Source: Ignelater luminosus
Taxonomy: Eukaryota; Arthropoda; Insecta; Coleoptera; Elateridae
Direction of reading: 5' to 3'
DNA: 64,000 bases
Assembly (NCBI GenBank): GCA_011009095.1
Contig: VTPC01000422.1
Location: 39,695-103,694 of the forward strand
Of the stretch, positions 12,350 through 23,640 are shown piece after piece. The position numbers were made by a program, and so were the translations under genes. Numbering within the stretch: the first letter of the stretch is position 1; each line of letters starts with the position of its first letter. Below the pieces are notes generated by a model. That model saw nothing but the letters and a program-made list of their open reading frames with translations, had not been told where the DNA came from and did no database searches.

Positions 12350-13310
12350 AAATTTGGCAATGCGATGGACTACGAGAATGGCTGGATGGAATGCGCAAGG
12401 TTTTACAAATAAAAGTACAGAAGTTTTGGAAGCCATGAATCAATATAAGATAGACATAACAATCCTAAGTGAAACAAAAAGAAGGGAAAAAGAACAGAAC
12501 ATCTAACAAATTATACAGAGTGATTCATCAATGATGACGAACTAGTAGAATTTGAAATGCATCCTGTTACACTGTCACCAATAACATTTCTTATTTAAAA
12601 GATATTTTGAAAACTATTATTAATTACTGTAAAGATTGATAATTTCACAACAACTTTTAAATCAAAAATGTTATTTGTGACAGTGTAATAGGATGCATTT
12701 TAAATTCTACTGGTTTATCATCATTCGTGAATCACCCTGCATACATATTCGGTCAGGGGTAGAACAATCTAAAAGAGCTGCAGCAGGTGTAAGCTTGCTA
12801 ATACACGAGAAACATAAAAAATATATTCAGATTTCCAAAGTAAGAATGAAAGAATTATACTGCTCAATATAAAATGGCATTTGCACCAACAGACTACTCG
12901 CCGACACAAGTAAAAGAAGAGTTATTACCAACAGTTAAACAATGTTATGGATACAATTTCTTAACACAAAGAAATAATGATGGCAGGAGATTTTAATGGA
13001 CGCATTGGGTCCAAACAAAATGACAAAGTAGTACGACAGTATGGGGTGAGGTAACTCGAAATGAGTCGGGGGAGATGCTAATAGAATTATGCAAACAACA
13101 TCAAAAGAAAATCTAAAACGGATATTACAACCATAAACTAATACACAGATATGGGAACGACCAACATTAAATCAAAAGTCCGTAATTGACTATTTTATCA
13201 CAAAACAAAGGTCTAGATAGATACAATGACTGTCGGGTCAAGCGAGGTGCAAATTGTGGATCTGACCATTATATGCTGATGATAAGCATAATATGCCCTT
13301 TCACGAAGTG
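12350..13310 (+). pseudogene. LINE endonuclease domain (APE-type), broken
   Basis: Catalytic landmarks of the APE-like endonuclease are visible in order: WNAQGFTNKS (the 'WN--G' Asn), then DITILSETK (metal-binding Glu), AGDFNGRIGS near 12982 (the Asp/Asn pair) and GSDHYMLM near 13258 (terminal Ser-Asp-His). Stops and frame changes lie between them, and the MITE at 12512-12743 separates the Glu motif from the middle of the domain. When intact this enzyme would nick genomic DNA to prime reverse transcription. This copy cannot make a working protein. Confidence 0.75.
12512..12743. mobile_element. MITE with ~80-bp terminal inverted repeats, inside the LINE
   Basis: The left arm starts TATACAGAGTGATTCAT and the right arm, read in reverse complement, starts TATGCAGGGTGATTCAC. 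The two stay alignable for about 80 bases, including GTAGAATTT and ATGCATCC. Only about 70 bases separate the arms, so the whole 232 bp can fold into one hairpin. There is no coding capacity. Flanking LINE endonuclease sequence continues on both sides (ending ...SETKRREKEQ before, resuming HIRSGVEQSKRAAAGVSL after), so the MITE arrived after the LINE. TA-flanked CAGGGTG-type ends suggest a Tc1/mariner-mobilised MITE, which is inference. Confidence 0.85.
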
Positions 13311-13929
13311 TAACACAAAAAATAAACAAGAAACTACAAGGAAGAATGAAAAGAGTAGAAATGACAAGGAGAAGATATAAGAAACTGCACCTAATGCAGG
13401 ACCTAAGTGTAAGAGCCCTTTATGAGAATATACTAACACAGACGTTAAATGAAAAGAAAGAAAATAAAAATATCGAAAATGAATATGCTACGATTAAAGA
13501 AGCACTACAACAAGCTGCAATTAAAGCCCTGGAAATAATAGAGAATAGAAAAATCAAGATATAACCCTGTTGGATGACGGAAGAAATTAAAAATCTATTA
13601 CAAGAAAAGAGAGTCTTGTATAACAAATGATTAAGAAAGAGAAATGGTGAAAGAAGATTACAATATCAAGACAAGAACAAACAGTTAAGGCAAAAAATTA
13701 ATCAAGCAAAGAATCAATACTGGGGCAGTAAATGCGCAGAAATAGAAAGTTACATTGGAGGCGATCGATCCACGATGAAACAAATGGGGAAAACTGAAAG
13801 ATATCAGTACAACACCGGCAATATGATAGGATCAAATATCAGAATGGGAAAAACACTATAGCAAATTATTAAGAGTTCAAACACAGGATAAAAACGAAGA
13901 AGGAAATGAACCACATGGCACAAATATAA

Positions 13930-15320
13930 TTATTTCTCGGGAAGAGGTAGAAAAAAATGTTAAACAGACGAAAAATGGTCAGACGCCAGGATCAGGAAAC
14001 ATACCAATAAAATTAATAAAATACGAAGGAGAAACAATAATAACTCGTTTAAAGAAGATCATGAATAGAATATGCTCATCTCTTCAAATCCCAATAGAAT
14101 GAAAAAAAGTCTATATAGATCAATATTTAAGAAAAGAGAAAAAATAAACCAAACTGCTATAGGGGTCTGAGAATAACAAGTAGTATTAACAGACTTTTTA
14201 GAGAAATTCTGCAAAAGAGGGTGAGAGAGAATATTGAAGACGAGATCAGTGAAGACCAGAGTGGTTTTATGCCTGGGAAATCCTGCACATATAGCCTCTT
14301 CGTCTTACAACAAGTATATGAGAAAATAGTAGCAAATGACCATGAATTACATTTGGCATTTAGAGACTTACACGATGCATATGATACCATTCCGCGAAAG
14401 AAATTGTGGGAAGCATTAGAACAACTTGACTTAGATAACCGGCTATTACAAATATAATTAAAGAACTTTATACGTGAAAACAAACAAATTTCTAATTCTA
14501 CTATAACAACAAAAGGTTTATGGCGGGGATGCAGTCTGTCCCCAATCCTATTGAATGTACATCGAAATAGCACTAAAAAATGGAAAACGACATGTAAGGA
14601 AATGGGACTTCCAGTTGGAGGACGTCATCTGTATAACTCAATTTTGCTGACGATCAAATTGTCATAGCTCAAGACACGTACGACCTGGAGTTTATGATAA
14701 GAAGACTATATACGGAATACAAAAAATGGGGAATGGAAATAAACTTGAAAAAACTGAATATTTGGTAACAAACAGCGAAGCAAAATTTGACTTTTTGGAT
14801 GCATCTTTGATGAAAACGGCCTCGCAGAGAAAGAAATTAAACACAGAATACACCAAGAAAGGAAAATAGTCGGGTGTCTAAACAGTATTTGGTGGGATAA
14901 AGATAATATAAGCCGGAGAAACAAAAAGAGAATTGAACGAGCCTTTGTGGAATCGACAATGTGCTATGGCAGCGATCTGTGGACGATTAATGCCGATTTC
15001 AATAGACGAATAATAGCGGTAGGAAGGAAGTGCACGAAGATCAAGACTCTAAAGAATACTGGATACTGAAATACACAATGTGACGGAGAAGAAAGAATCG
15101 ATTCTAGATAGGATAGAAGGTAGGGGATTAAAGTGGTTTGGACATTTATTGAGGATAGATGAAGAAAGATGGTCAAAAAAGATTTTCGCGTAGACACTCC
15201 CTGATAGGAGAAAGAGAGGCCGCCCCAAACGATCGTAGAACGAAGGCATTCGTAAAGCCATGCAAGCCAGACAACTAGAAGAAGGAACAGCAAAAAACCG
15301 AAAGGCGTAGAGGAGGGGAT
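13930..15320 (+). pseudogene. LINE reverse transcriptase and C-terminal region, broken
   Basis: Recognisable blocks are RRGLRITSS-like sequence near 14160; NIEDEISEDQSGFMPGKSCT (RT block with the '-QFGF--G-S-' pattern) at about 14230; LHDAYDTIPRKKLWEAL (finger/palm block holding the first catalytic Asp position, 'D---A[FY]D-I') near 14370; GLWRGCSLSPILLN at about 14517 (the 'G--QG---SP-LFN' block); and IFADDQIVIAQD at about 14640 (the catalytic [FY]ADD box). The C-terminal part ends RKRGRPKRS and EEGTAKNRKA near 15220-15305. Several stops and frameshifts make it non-functional. Order and spacing are normal for non-LTR reverse transcriptases. Confidence 0.8.
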
Positions 15321-15427
15321 TGGATAAAGGGTTTTAATTGTAGTTGAAATATTACATGAAATGTATTTTCAAGTTCAATAATAAATAAATAAATGTAAGA
15401 TTCAAGACATGTCCCGCCAAATGATTA

Positions 15428-16049
15428 TATAGGGTGTTAAAAAACGTTTAAATATTTATGGGGCATATAGTACGACCAAAAACAAGTAAAAAAGTCTTAA
15501 TAAACATGCGGGTCCGCAAATCAACCGTTTACAATATAAGAGTGATTTTCGTTTTTGAAAGTGAAAGAAAGCCACAATTTTTATTATCACGACTTTCTCT
15601 AAAGCAAAACAGATGTTTTCATAAATTTTATTATTATCAGTTGGCAGTGCTATGCAAACGCCGTTTTTCAGATAAATGCGATTTCATCAAAGAAACATTT
15701 CATAGGAGATGGATTGAGCGAGGGGGGCCATTTCATGGCCTGCTAGGTAGTTTAGTGTACGCAACACCTATAAACAATCTTGCCGAGTTGCAACGCGCGA
15801 ATTGAGCAATGTTGCCAAACAATTCGAGCACAACCGGGCTTTTTAGAAAGGGTGGAGAGTTCCTTCTTGGGAAGATGTAGATCCTGTGTCAAAATGGAAG
15901 CGCTAAATGTTAAAAAATACAAACATTTACAAAAACGAAAATTGCTCTTATCTTGAAAACGATTGATTTGTTCATTAAGATTTTTTTTACTTGTTTTTGG
16001 TCGTACTATATGCCCCTTAAATATTTAAACTTTTTTTAACATCCAGTAT
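15428..16049. mobile_element. Non-autonomous TIR element (~620 bp), mariner-like
   Basis: Long imperfect inverted repeats bound this block. The left arm (15428-15560) contains CATATAGTACGACCAAAAAC and the right arm (15925-16049) holds its reverse complement. Outside these are TAGGGTGTTAAAAAACG on the left and TACTGGATGTTAAAAAAAG read inward from the right, so arms run about 125 bp. Ends begin with TA, as expected for TA-targeting mariner-type elements. The interior keeps a decayed transposase fragment (15655-15835). It lies 33 bp downstream of the LINE tail. Confidence 0.85.
15655..15835 (+). pseudogene. mariner-like transposase fragment inside the TIR element
   Basis: The frame reads HRRWIERGGPFHGLLGSLVY followed by ATPINNLAELQRAN and a stop. 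In the insect mariner-like proteins I recognise here, 'HRRWI-RGGPI-WP-RSPDLTPLDFF-WG--K--VY-TP--N-EEL' is continuous; in this copy the segment carrying the third catalytic Asp (between GGP and LVY) is missing. The fragment is therefore a core-deleted leftover consistent with the non-autonomous nature of the element around it. No earlier catalytic motif was recognised upstream. Confidence 0.55.
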
Positions 16050-19045
16050 GTGAGTCAATGGGCAAATATTTCCCCAGGGCTGATTTATGTCGTATAAGGG
16101 AAATTTGTCAGTAAAAATTAATTTTAGAGCAAAAGTTTAACCAGAAAATCTAATTTTGAAGTTCAAACTGTAAAATACATAAACCTGTTTTGTGCTTGTA
16201 CAACCCAATTTGGCTTATTTGACGCGCCTCTGTATTTATATAGAAGTCTATGGCATTATGGGTTAGTGTAAAACGAGTTTTGAGTGGAATACGAAATTAT
16301 AAAAAATGTGTTCTTGATGCTCATTAATAAATACCAAACACACAAATATTGAATTTTTTATTTTGTTGTTGCAAATACAAAACAAATAATCTAAAAGTAG
16401 CATAGAACCCTATAGTTGAAGAAATATGCTTGAGCAACCTATTTTTTATTTTCGGTGTAAATGTAAACCGTTTATAATAAGATTTGAAAATTCAAATTTC
16501 ACACATGTCGCATAACGTTTTGCATTAATTGCTCGTCGGTATACCGTACGCTTCGAACCATATTTAATACGATCAATTAATTTTATATGTAGCTGTAATT
16601 TCTAACATCACTTCTAACTACAATAACCCATTATTATGGTCCGTATACTTTTAGTATATTCTTGGAAAATTCTACGTATGCAGACCTACTTGCAACCACT
16701 TTCAGAACACTACCAGGCTTTAGTTATAGAATTTAAGAGGGTGTTTATTGCTACTTAGAAGGCCTCTTCGAAACACCGTGATACAAATTATACTTGTATC
16801 GTTTTTTATGTGTATATATGCAGCTGTTAAGGACACCCTTTTGAAAATTTGAAAATGAAATAAATGCATTAGTATTTTTCATAGCAAATATTAATATTTT
16901 CAGTAGGCTGTTGAAATGAAATATAATGAAACAGAAATAAACAACTTTCCAGGGAAAAACAGTTGCGTAATTCATATTAGTCTGCAATAATAATTATTAC
17001 GTCAACCAACGTTAAGAAATATTCCAGGTGTCGATACAAGAGACTTCTAATAAAAACAAATTACTGTTTGTTTCATTTAAATATCAAACAACATTATGAC
17101 CAGTTCTACACAGTTATATCTATTTGTAAAACTTGTTTTACATGGTAGGTACAAAATATATGTAATCCAATTATAAAAGACAAATAGACATATGCATAAA
17201 AAATTCAATTTTGCAAAATTTGTGAGAATGTACCTAATTCAAACATTAAGAGTGAGTTAAAACTAAAAATTTAGAACAAACCGCTCGTTAAAACCCACCG
17301 ATAAAACTCTGCCATATAATTTCATTATTTCATAAAAACTGTAGCGGCTTATCTCTTCCATATAAATGGATATAATTAACGAAACCGGAAGCTGGTTCCG
17401 GGCAGTCACGTGCCACTGTGGCCACTTTAAAGATAGCAGTATTACATCCGATCACGTTAATTTTATCGATAAAACTCACGGAAATTTTCCCTGTTAGGGT
17501 GAAAACCTACCGAGCTTACTCATCACGGATAAAAATAAGTATTGCTGAATCATTCTTTTCCTTCATGAACACTAAAATATTTCTTAAGGCAGGTTATGCC
17601 GTGTTTTAAATTTTCTGTTTAGTTAGTTTATCTTTTTAAATGGTCGGGAAAGGTAATAAAAAAGAAAGAAGGCTGGATTTTAACAGTCATAAAAATAAAG
17701 ATTTTTAAGTGCTAGGAAATTAAAAAAGAAAAATTAAATTCATTTTCCGTACTTTTTTAAATGCTGATATTAGTGTTTTTCTTTTACCTTCTTTTTGTCA
17801 GAGATGGTGAGGAAAAATTTCTGCAATATATAAAAGGTGTGGGTGTCTTAATACTAATTCTTTAATATGTATAGGGTGTTCTGAAAAAGTCTATGGCACA
17901 TTAGTAAGCAAAGCCGACGTAATATTACAAGCAACAGTAGTTTGCCTGCAACTAGACTTTCATACATCTGTGTACTATTAAAAATCAATAGCTGCTAGTT
18001 GGATTTACCACAAACAGTAGCAACTACAACTAATACTCTAACAAACTAATGGATTTGTAGTAAGTGCATTCCAACCATTACTCAAAGATTGGTTTTATGC
18101 TTTATTCACACCTAATGCATTTTATACACTGTAAATAGTTTCTAGAAACTTGCAAAGTATACATTTATCTTTTTTTGGAACGACCTTCTTAATCAGGTCA
18201 GTTATCACATTTTCAAAAATCTCATTGTTCTTGTAGTTCTAAACCTGCCGATTTGGCGCTAGTTACCCCGCCTTCAAAACGCGCGAGTTTTAAAATAGTG
18301 TACTGCAAATTGTTGAGGTTCACCTTTAAGGATATCCAAAAATTATTTGACAATTCTAGACCAAATAACAGTACAAAAATGAAAAAAGGTAAGAAATCTT
18401 GCAAGTTTTTACAGAGATCTTAGGATTATTTCAGCAAATTGTATAAAGTTGATTGAATCTGCGAATATCCCAAAAGTCTAAAAACTAGGAAAGACAAAAA
18501 CATTTTACTTCTGATTTGTACATCAAAATTAATTTTTTATTAATAAGAAAAAAAGTTTGAAATGTTTTTCTATGAATGATGTAAGAAGTCGAGTATTCTT
18601 AGAACTACCAAAACCATCTGATTTACCATGAAAGAGAATCTTCTGGTGGGATGTTTTAAAACTCCTCTATCTTGTAGGTTCCAAGAATTAAAAGATGATC
18701 TGAACAAGCAGGTGTTAAATTGGTGTTAAACGTATTGCGTAGTCTAATCTCTCTCCAATAGCAACAAAAGCTTAAACATCAATAACACAGGTATTTACAA
18801 AAACCAGAGATATATAACAAAACAAATAAAAATGAAATGCAATACTAACAAAGGAAACGTTTAAAAATACTTTCAACTTGTGTTGATGAAAACAAAATCA
18901 AAAACTTTCAGTCAAGAAATTATTGATTTTTTTAAAGAGAATGACTATAAACCTACACGAAAGTTTTGAGAAAAATTCCATCAACGTAAAATTAACAATA
19001 ATTATCATAGAATCTGGTTGCCATGATAAACAAATTTTCCTTTAA
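16050..19045. other. AT-rich intergenic DNA
   Basis: No gene is recognised. A weak TIR pair (TAGGGTGTTCTGAAAAAG at 17872; TAAGAAGGTCGTTCCAAAAA read from 18191 on the minus strand) could bound a roughly 320-bp decayed MITE, but the match is only partial. Short open frames here (for example 16751-16987 and 18222-18404, both minus) show no known domain. Confidence 0.45.
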
Positions 19046-19049
19046 ACTC

Positions 19050-20270
19050 TAATTTATGTTGGTACTTGTCAAAAGTCAAATAGTCTATACTGTAATGGCT
19101 TACAAGTTAGAAATTCGGAAAAGTATTTATCACATGGTTGGACAGTTGCCTAAACGTCAAATTGTGAACTTTTTTCGTGATACAGGTATATCTCTTGCGA
19201 CCATTTATAGGACAATAGCTGTTGTATCTTTACAATAAACACCAATCTTTATTATAAACATTTATTAACATGCAAGAAAATACATTTTTTGTTTATAACA
19301 TGTTCTTGTTTCTTAACCTAGTAACTATGGTAACTACTAACTCTTACCAACCTAAATATATGTTTTATAAAAGTAACTGGCTGTTGCCAACTATACAACA
19401 ATAGCTGAATGTGAACAAGGAATACAATGTTTAAATTTGCCAAAAAGTGGAAGACCAAAAGCACTGAGTAGGGCAACTGCAAATAGATTAATTGAAACTG
19501 CAAAAAACCGTGTTGGTGCATCATACCGTAAATTAGCTCAAAGACTTAGAACGTCATATGAAACGGTAAAACGAGAAATAAAAAATTCAGGCCGTAAAAG
19601 ACGTAAATATTCCAAATACACTCAAGATCAGTTTACCAGAAGGAGTCCTGGATGTTGCCGCGCTTTGCGCCGAAATCATTTCTCAAGTAACAAAACCATC
19701 ACTATGGGCGACGAGACATATTTTACGTTCTCCCACTCAGAACTAAAAGGAAATGATGGTTTCTATGCAGACAATACAGAAAACTGTCCAGACTCCAGAC
19801 CAAATAAAATTCAAATCAAAAAATAAATTTGAAGATAAAGTATTGGTTTGGTGCGTCATTTCGGAGGCCGGTGTTTCTAAGCCCTATGTAGCAAATGTCA
19901 GAGGTAAAGCTATTGATGCTAACATCTGCACTCAAAAATGCCTGCCAAAATAATTGGATTTTATCAATTCGCATCACGCTAATGATCAAATAATATTTTG
20001 GCCGGACTTGGTTTCTTGCCATTATGCGAGAATCACAAAAACCTGGATAGAAGCAAACAACATACCAAAGGCAGATAATCCCCCAAAAATCCCTCCGAAA
20101 GGTATAAAAGAATATTTTCATTGTTATGTAGAAAAGTCTACAAGAATGGATGGCTGGATTTTCCAGAGGATTCCTGAAATAGATATTAATACCGTCCAAA
20201 GACTTGTGCGACGAACTCGCACAAAGTTGCGTGCCATAAAAGACAATGGGCCTCTATCCGTGATTTGAAT
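19050..20270 (+). pseudogene. Tc1/mariner-superfamily transposase, interrupted
   Basis: The N-terminal part (KRQIVNFFRDTGISLATIYR) is a helix-turn-helix. After an insertion at 19221-19399 the frame resumes as TIAECEQGIQCLNLPKSGRP, then ANRLIETAKNRVGASYRKLA and LRTSYETVKREI, the second DNA-binding subdomain. Catalytic landmarks follow: MGDETYFTFSH (first Asp) near 19705 and FWPDLVSCHYA (second Asp) near 20000. The third acidic region (expected near 'PQARPIE-FW') is replaced by NPPKIPPKGIKEYF, so a deletion or frameshift removed it. The C-terminus DINTVQRLVRRTRTKLRAIK is well preserved. This is a widespread arthropod transposase type. Reading is lost through the insertion, at least one stop and the missing third catalytic residue. 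Confidence 0.8.
19221..19399. mobile_element. Short insertion (~180 bp) splitting the transposase, with target-site duplication
   Basis: ACAATAGCTG occurs at 19212-19221 and again exactly at 19398-19407. Removing one copy plus the intervening DNA restores an uninterrupted transposase frame (...ATIYRTIAECEQGIQ...). If the duplication is read as 7-8 bp, the insert has matching ends GTTGTAT and ATACAAC. A duplication of about 8 bp and short TIRs fit a hAT-type MITE. The interior is AT-rich with no reading frame. Exact ends are ambiguous by 1-3 bases because the TIR and target share bases. Confidence 0.75.
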
Positions 20271-20399
20271 ACTATTGTTTAGAGTAAGAATGTAAAAGAA
20301 TGTGGATATAAGTATTGTTTAAATAAATCGAATTATTGTTCCTTATACATTACTGTGACATTTTTCGCAAGACTTTTGTGACATACGTTAGAAGAGTGA

Positions 20400-21150
20400 C
20401 AAAAAATCATTTTAAAGAAGAAAATGTAAGTATCAATTAGAACAATACACAATGTTGTTAAAAGGTCTAATGAAGATGATCAAACAGAATACAAAAAATG
20501 AATGAAGAATATTCATAGTGAAGTGCAAAAATAAATATCTCTGGGGTAAGAAAATCCTATTCTAAGCTTAGATGATTGTACAAGAAAACTGGGTATTTCA
20601 TAATATGCAGTAATAAAAACCAGAAAGAAACCTGGAATATCATCAAAAACTAGAAAACCCGCTCCAAAACATGCCTTTGCTTAACAAGAAAGGGCACAAA
20701 GAGCTTTGACAATGTTGTACAAAAAGAGCGTTGTTTTTGGAGGTGGAAGGTTGCTTATTTTAGATTGTAAGACTTACTGGTAGGGGTTTCTATTCTACAA
20801 TACCTAGATATAAAATACCCACACTACGCAAATTGAAGCATAAAACAAAAAATTTTCCAAAAAATTATATACCTAGAAGAAAAAATTTGCTTTTTACAAT
20901 CACCACAATAACCAAGAAAAATTTTGGTTTGCCTAGCAATGGCTTTAGTTATTATACTACATAAAGATGGAAATTTGTTAAATCAGAAAAAAGTAGAGAT
21001 GGTGTCTAAAACTGATAATGCTCCAAATTTACCTCATTGCAGACCTATTGAGAAATTCTGGGCTCTCTACCAGATTAAAAATAAGAGTCCTCCAGTAAAA
21101 TGGGAAGATTTCAAAATATTTCATAATATTTTAATAAATATAAATTGAAA
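20400..21150 (+). pseudogene. Second Tc1/mariner-superfamily transposase relic
   Basis: Plus-strand frames give an HTH-like stretch (CTRKLGISYNAVIKTRKKPG, then SSKTRKPAPKHAFA), a decayed LLILDCKTYW (expected 'D-ETYF', first catalytic Asp) near 20755, and VSKTDNAPNLPHCRPIEKFW near 21006-21065. In the last, 'N-P--RPIE-FW' is the third-acidic-residue signature of this superfamily. It is less well preserved than the copy at 19050-20270 and differs from it in residue choice, so it is another family member. Several stops and frame changes are present; no TIRs were identified. Confidence 0.6.
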
Positions 21151-21181
21151 GTAATAGAATAGCCATTAGAGGATTATTTTC

Positions 21182-21475
21182 TGAACACTTCGACAGACAA
21201 ATGTCCTCCACTGAAGTTAAGGCATTCTTGAAGTCGGCCCTGGAAATTTTGCATGACTTCTCGCAACGTATTGACAGGTATTATCGCAATCTCTTCCACA
21301 ATACGTTTTTAGGGCTGCGATTGTTCTGGGTGGATCCGCCTGAAACAGTTTTGCTTTTAAGTACTGCCTGTTCAACACTGCGATGTTTTCAAGGGTCCGA
21401 ACAGTTTTTACACTTCCGCCTCTTTTTTTAAACGTCGATCCAGTTCGCTCTCGGTTCTTTATCCACGTTCGAATC
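21182..21475 (-). pseudogene. mariner-like transposase with catalytic core deleted
   Basis: On the minus strand, the N-terminal DNA-binding stretch WIKNRERTGSTFKKR, then VKTVRTLENIAVLNR, runs directly into YLKAKLFQADPPRTIAALK. After a frameshift the C-terminal end reads NTLREVMQNFQGRLQEC, then NFSGGHLSVEVF. In complete proteins of this family those two parts are separated by the whole DDE catalytic domain, so an internal deletion has joined HTH to C-terminus. It is a relic of a non-autonomous derivative rather than a random truncation, because both ends of the coding sequence survive. TIRs were not identified. Confidence 0.7.
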
Positions 21476-22639
21476 GCATTATCTGGTGGAAGAGGCTGGT
21501 TACGCAGTATGTTAAAATGACGTCGAAAGACTTGTGGCTTTTAGGGTAGAAATCTAAACGCCAAACAGCAGTTTCAACAGTTTTATGGATAAGACATAAC
21601 AAAAATAAACACCTTACCAAAAAGTTTCCCTTGTTAGTCAGTAATTTGTCTTTTGCCCTCTTAAGATTTAGCTTAAACAAGCCATAAAATTTCCCAGCGC
21701 TTTTGTTTTAATCAATGGATGCATTGTTGAGATTATTGGTAAATCCTATTTGAGTTACAAGAAATAAAATGTATATGTATCCAGATCTCTTCCACCACAT
21801 CTTCGGGTTTACCTTGACCATGCCTTCACAGAAAACATTCTGGCATTGCATAGTGTTCTATACGAGAGAAGTAAAACACTATAGTTTTTCGGTCTGTCGA
21901 CTCTACTGTATTGCCTGAAAATAAGTCTGTTAATCAATCTCAGAAACTGTATCTTTAACGAAGTGAACAAGTTGACAAAAATGGTCTTGCTTATAATTGC
22001 CTGATGACTTCTTTTTGTCACTTTTTTGTTAAACAATACTTGAAATAAGATTCATCATTCAGAACACTGACAGGATTACCTTTCAAACGTTTTGTCATTT
22101 ATACCTTTTTAATATTTAGTGTTCTGAAACAGAAACATAATCCTCTTCTTGATAGAGCCTTAGGAATAGACTGTTAATATTTAGCTGTAGTATCTTTTAA
22201 ATTGAAAATATGAACTCCAGTATCTTTAAACTTTAACAGTATTATATGGCTGTTTTTGGGTTCGATTTTGCCCAGGCAGCAAATCTTACACCTTTTGTGT
22301 CAATATCTTCTAATTTTATCTAAATATTGCGTTGCGTCAAATTATTACAGTTATATTTCTATTTTGTTGATCATTTTAACTCTAAACATACACACACCAC
22401 CAAGGTTACAGAGACCTAGGTAATTTTAATTTTGATAACTCTTTTCTAATACAATTCAGATAATGGCAGTATTTCACGTAAACTTATTTCCTATTGCGAC
22501 ATACTTTAAATGAGTTCTATGAACTGAGAATTGGAGAACTGCAGATTTGATTGTTTAATATATCCTTGCAATAATTTTAATCATTTTTTTAAATTTTGAT
22601 GTCATTGAGTAAATATTTCTCGGGAGATGTTAAATTATG
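21476..22639. other. Intergenic DNA, no gene seen
   Basis: Two open frames on the minus strand (21459-21680 and 21809-22036) show no recognised motif. No repeat structure was seen. Confidence 0.5.
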
Positions 22640-23640
22640 GATGAGAAGAAACGTTTACTTGCTGAAAAAGAGTTTCACGAAAAAGTAAAGAAAATAAAGA
22701 GAGTATAGACAAAGAAAATGAAGAGTTCTTAGGTAGGGCAGATTCTCAAGAATCAAGATGAAACGTAAGCTACTTCCTTCCATGTTGAAAATTATCGGTG
22801 GTTAGCCGACTCCCTAAAAACGAGAGGACGACGTAAAGTAGAAGTTTAATCTCTTTTAGATCTTCCAGGTTAATTTTGGATGGAAATAATAGTTACCCAT
22901 ACCAAATGAAGAAACTGGAAGAAAACTTACACAGCTCGATGTTTACCAGTCTTGCGGAGATGGCGATATTTTATTAAAAGCTAGAATATCTTTAAACTAG
23001 TTTATTCTTTATCATGCAGTCTACATTTTAATGATAAAGCCTCGCCCTGAAAGAAAGAAAAAATCTATCTTTGTCTATCAAGGAAATCTGAAAAATATTT
23101 ATGAATAATTATCAAACACCATACGAATATTCAGAATTGACGAGCAAATATTGGGTTCTAAGGACAAATATGACTTAAAGACTGTTATGCTAAGTGATGC
23201 TGGAACAATTCCTTACTGTGGAAATGTTCAAAACAACCAGTTCCATCATGTTATGTTCTTAAATGGTATGAACCAATTAAAACCACAAATTGCAACTGAC
23301 GACTGTTTTTTCAATTTTTTTATACCAAGTTTTCTAATTAACAAAACCATAAGAAAGTCTTTGCTTGCTTTTGATAACGATAAAACTTTTGTTTTTTCAG
23401 AAGTCAACATAGTAAGTAGTAATTCCTCTATCAACAATCCATCTTGATAATTCAATTGATCAAAAGCCGAAAAGCCTGAGATAATACTGAACTATAATAG
23501 TACGAAAGGTAGAACAGGATAATTTGACCAACTTGAGATTTTCAAAAATTTTATTTGGATTCTCCAAAAATTTAATGACAACGAATAGAACCGGATTCAA
23601 AGTATGAAAACGTATGATATGTTGTTTCTGTCCAAGAGAG
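22640..23640 (+). pseudogene. piggyBac transposase relic
   Basis: In order on the plus strand: LHFNDKAS near 23025 with following ERKKKS (family 'LRFDDK-TR-ER+'), FRIDEQILGS near 23130 (the 'IDE' motif with the first catalytic Asp), KYDLKTVMLSDAGTIPYCGN near 23160-23220 (family 'KYGLK---L-DA-T-Y--N', second catalytic region), and KPEIILNYNSTKGRTG near 23475 (family 'II--YN-TKGGVD--DQ'), followed by FDQLEIF. These are hallmark piggyBac blocks in correct order. The segment between the IDEQ motif and KYDLK is shorter than usual (the 'FRGR---+-Y-P-KP' part is gone), and stops occur throughout. The TTAA-flanked ends were not found. Confidence 0.8.

Larger units (their letters stand above)
11890..15395 (+). 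mobile_element. Degraded non-LTR retrotransposon (LINE)
   Basis: A GC-richer 5' region (about 11890-12330) is followed by a broken ORF2 that encodes, in order, an APE-type endonuclease, a reverse transcriptase and a C-terminal basic region. It ends in a short TAAA-type repeat tail (15378-15395), as in CR1/RTE-like elements that end in short tandem repeats rather than long poly(A). Many stops and frameshifts interrupt it, and a MITE sits at 12512-12743. The C-terminal peptide GRGLKWFGHLLRID followed by RRKRGRPKRS is typical of the 'endonuclease-reverse transcriptase' proteins common in insects. I infer an RTE/CR1-like clade without certainty. Because the tail is present and the 5' end indistinct, it could be near full length. 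The left boundary is approximate. Confidence 0.8.

Noticed and set aside
17872-18190. Possible MITE with AGGGTGTTC-type ends
   Set aside because: End similarity is limited to about 15 imperfect positions with no arm extension inward, too weak to list as an element.
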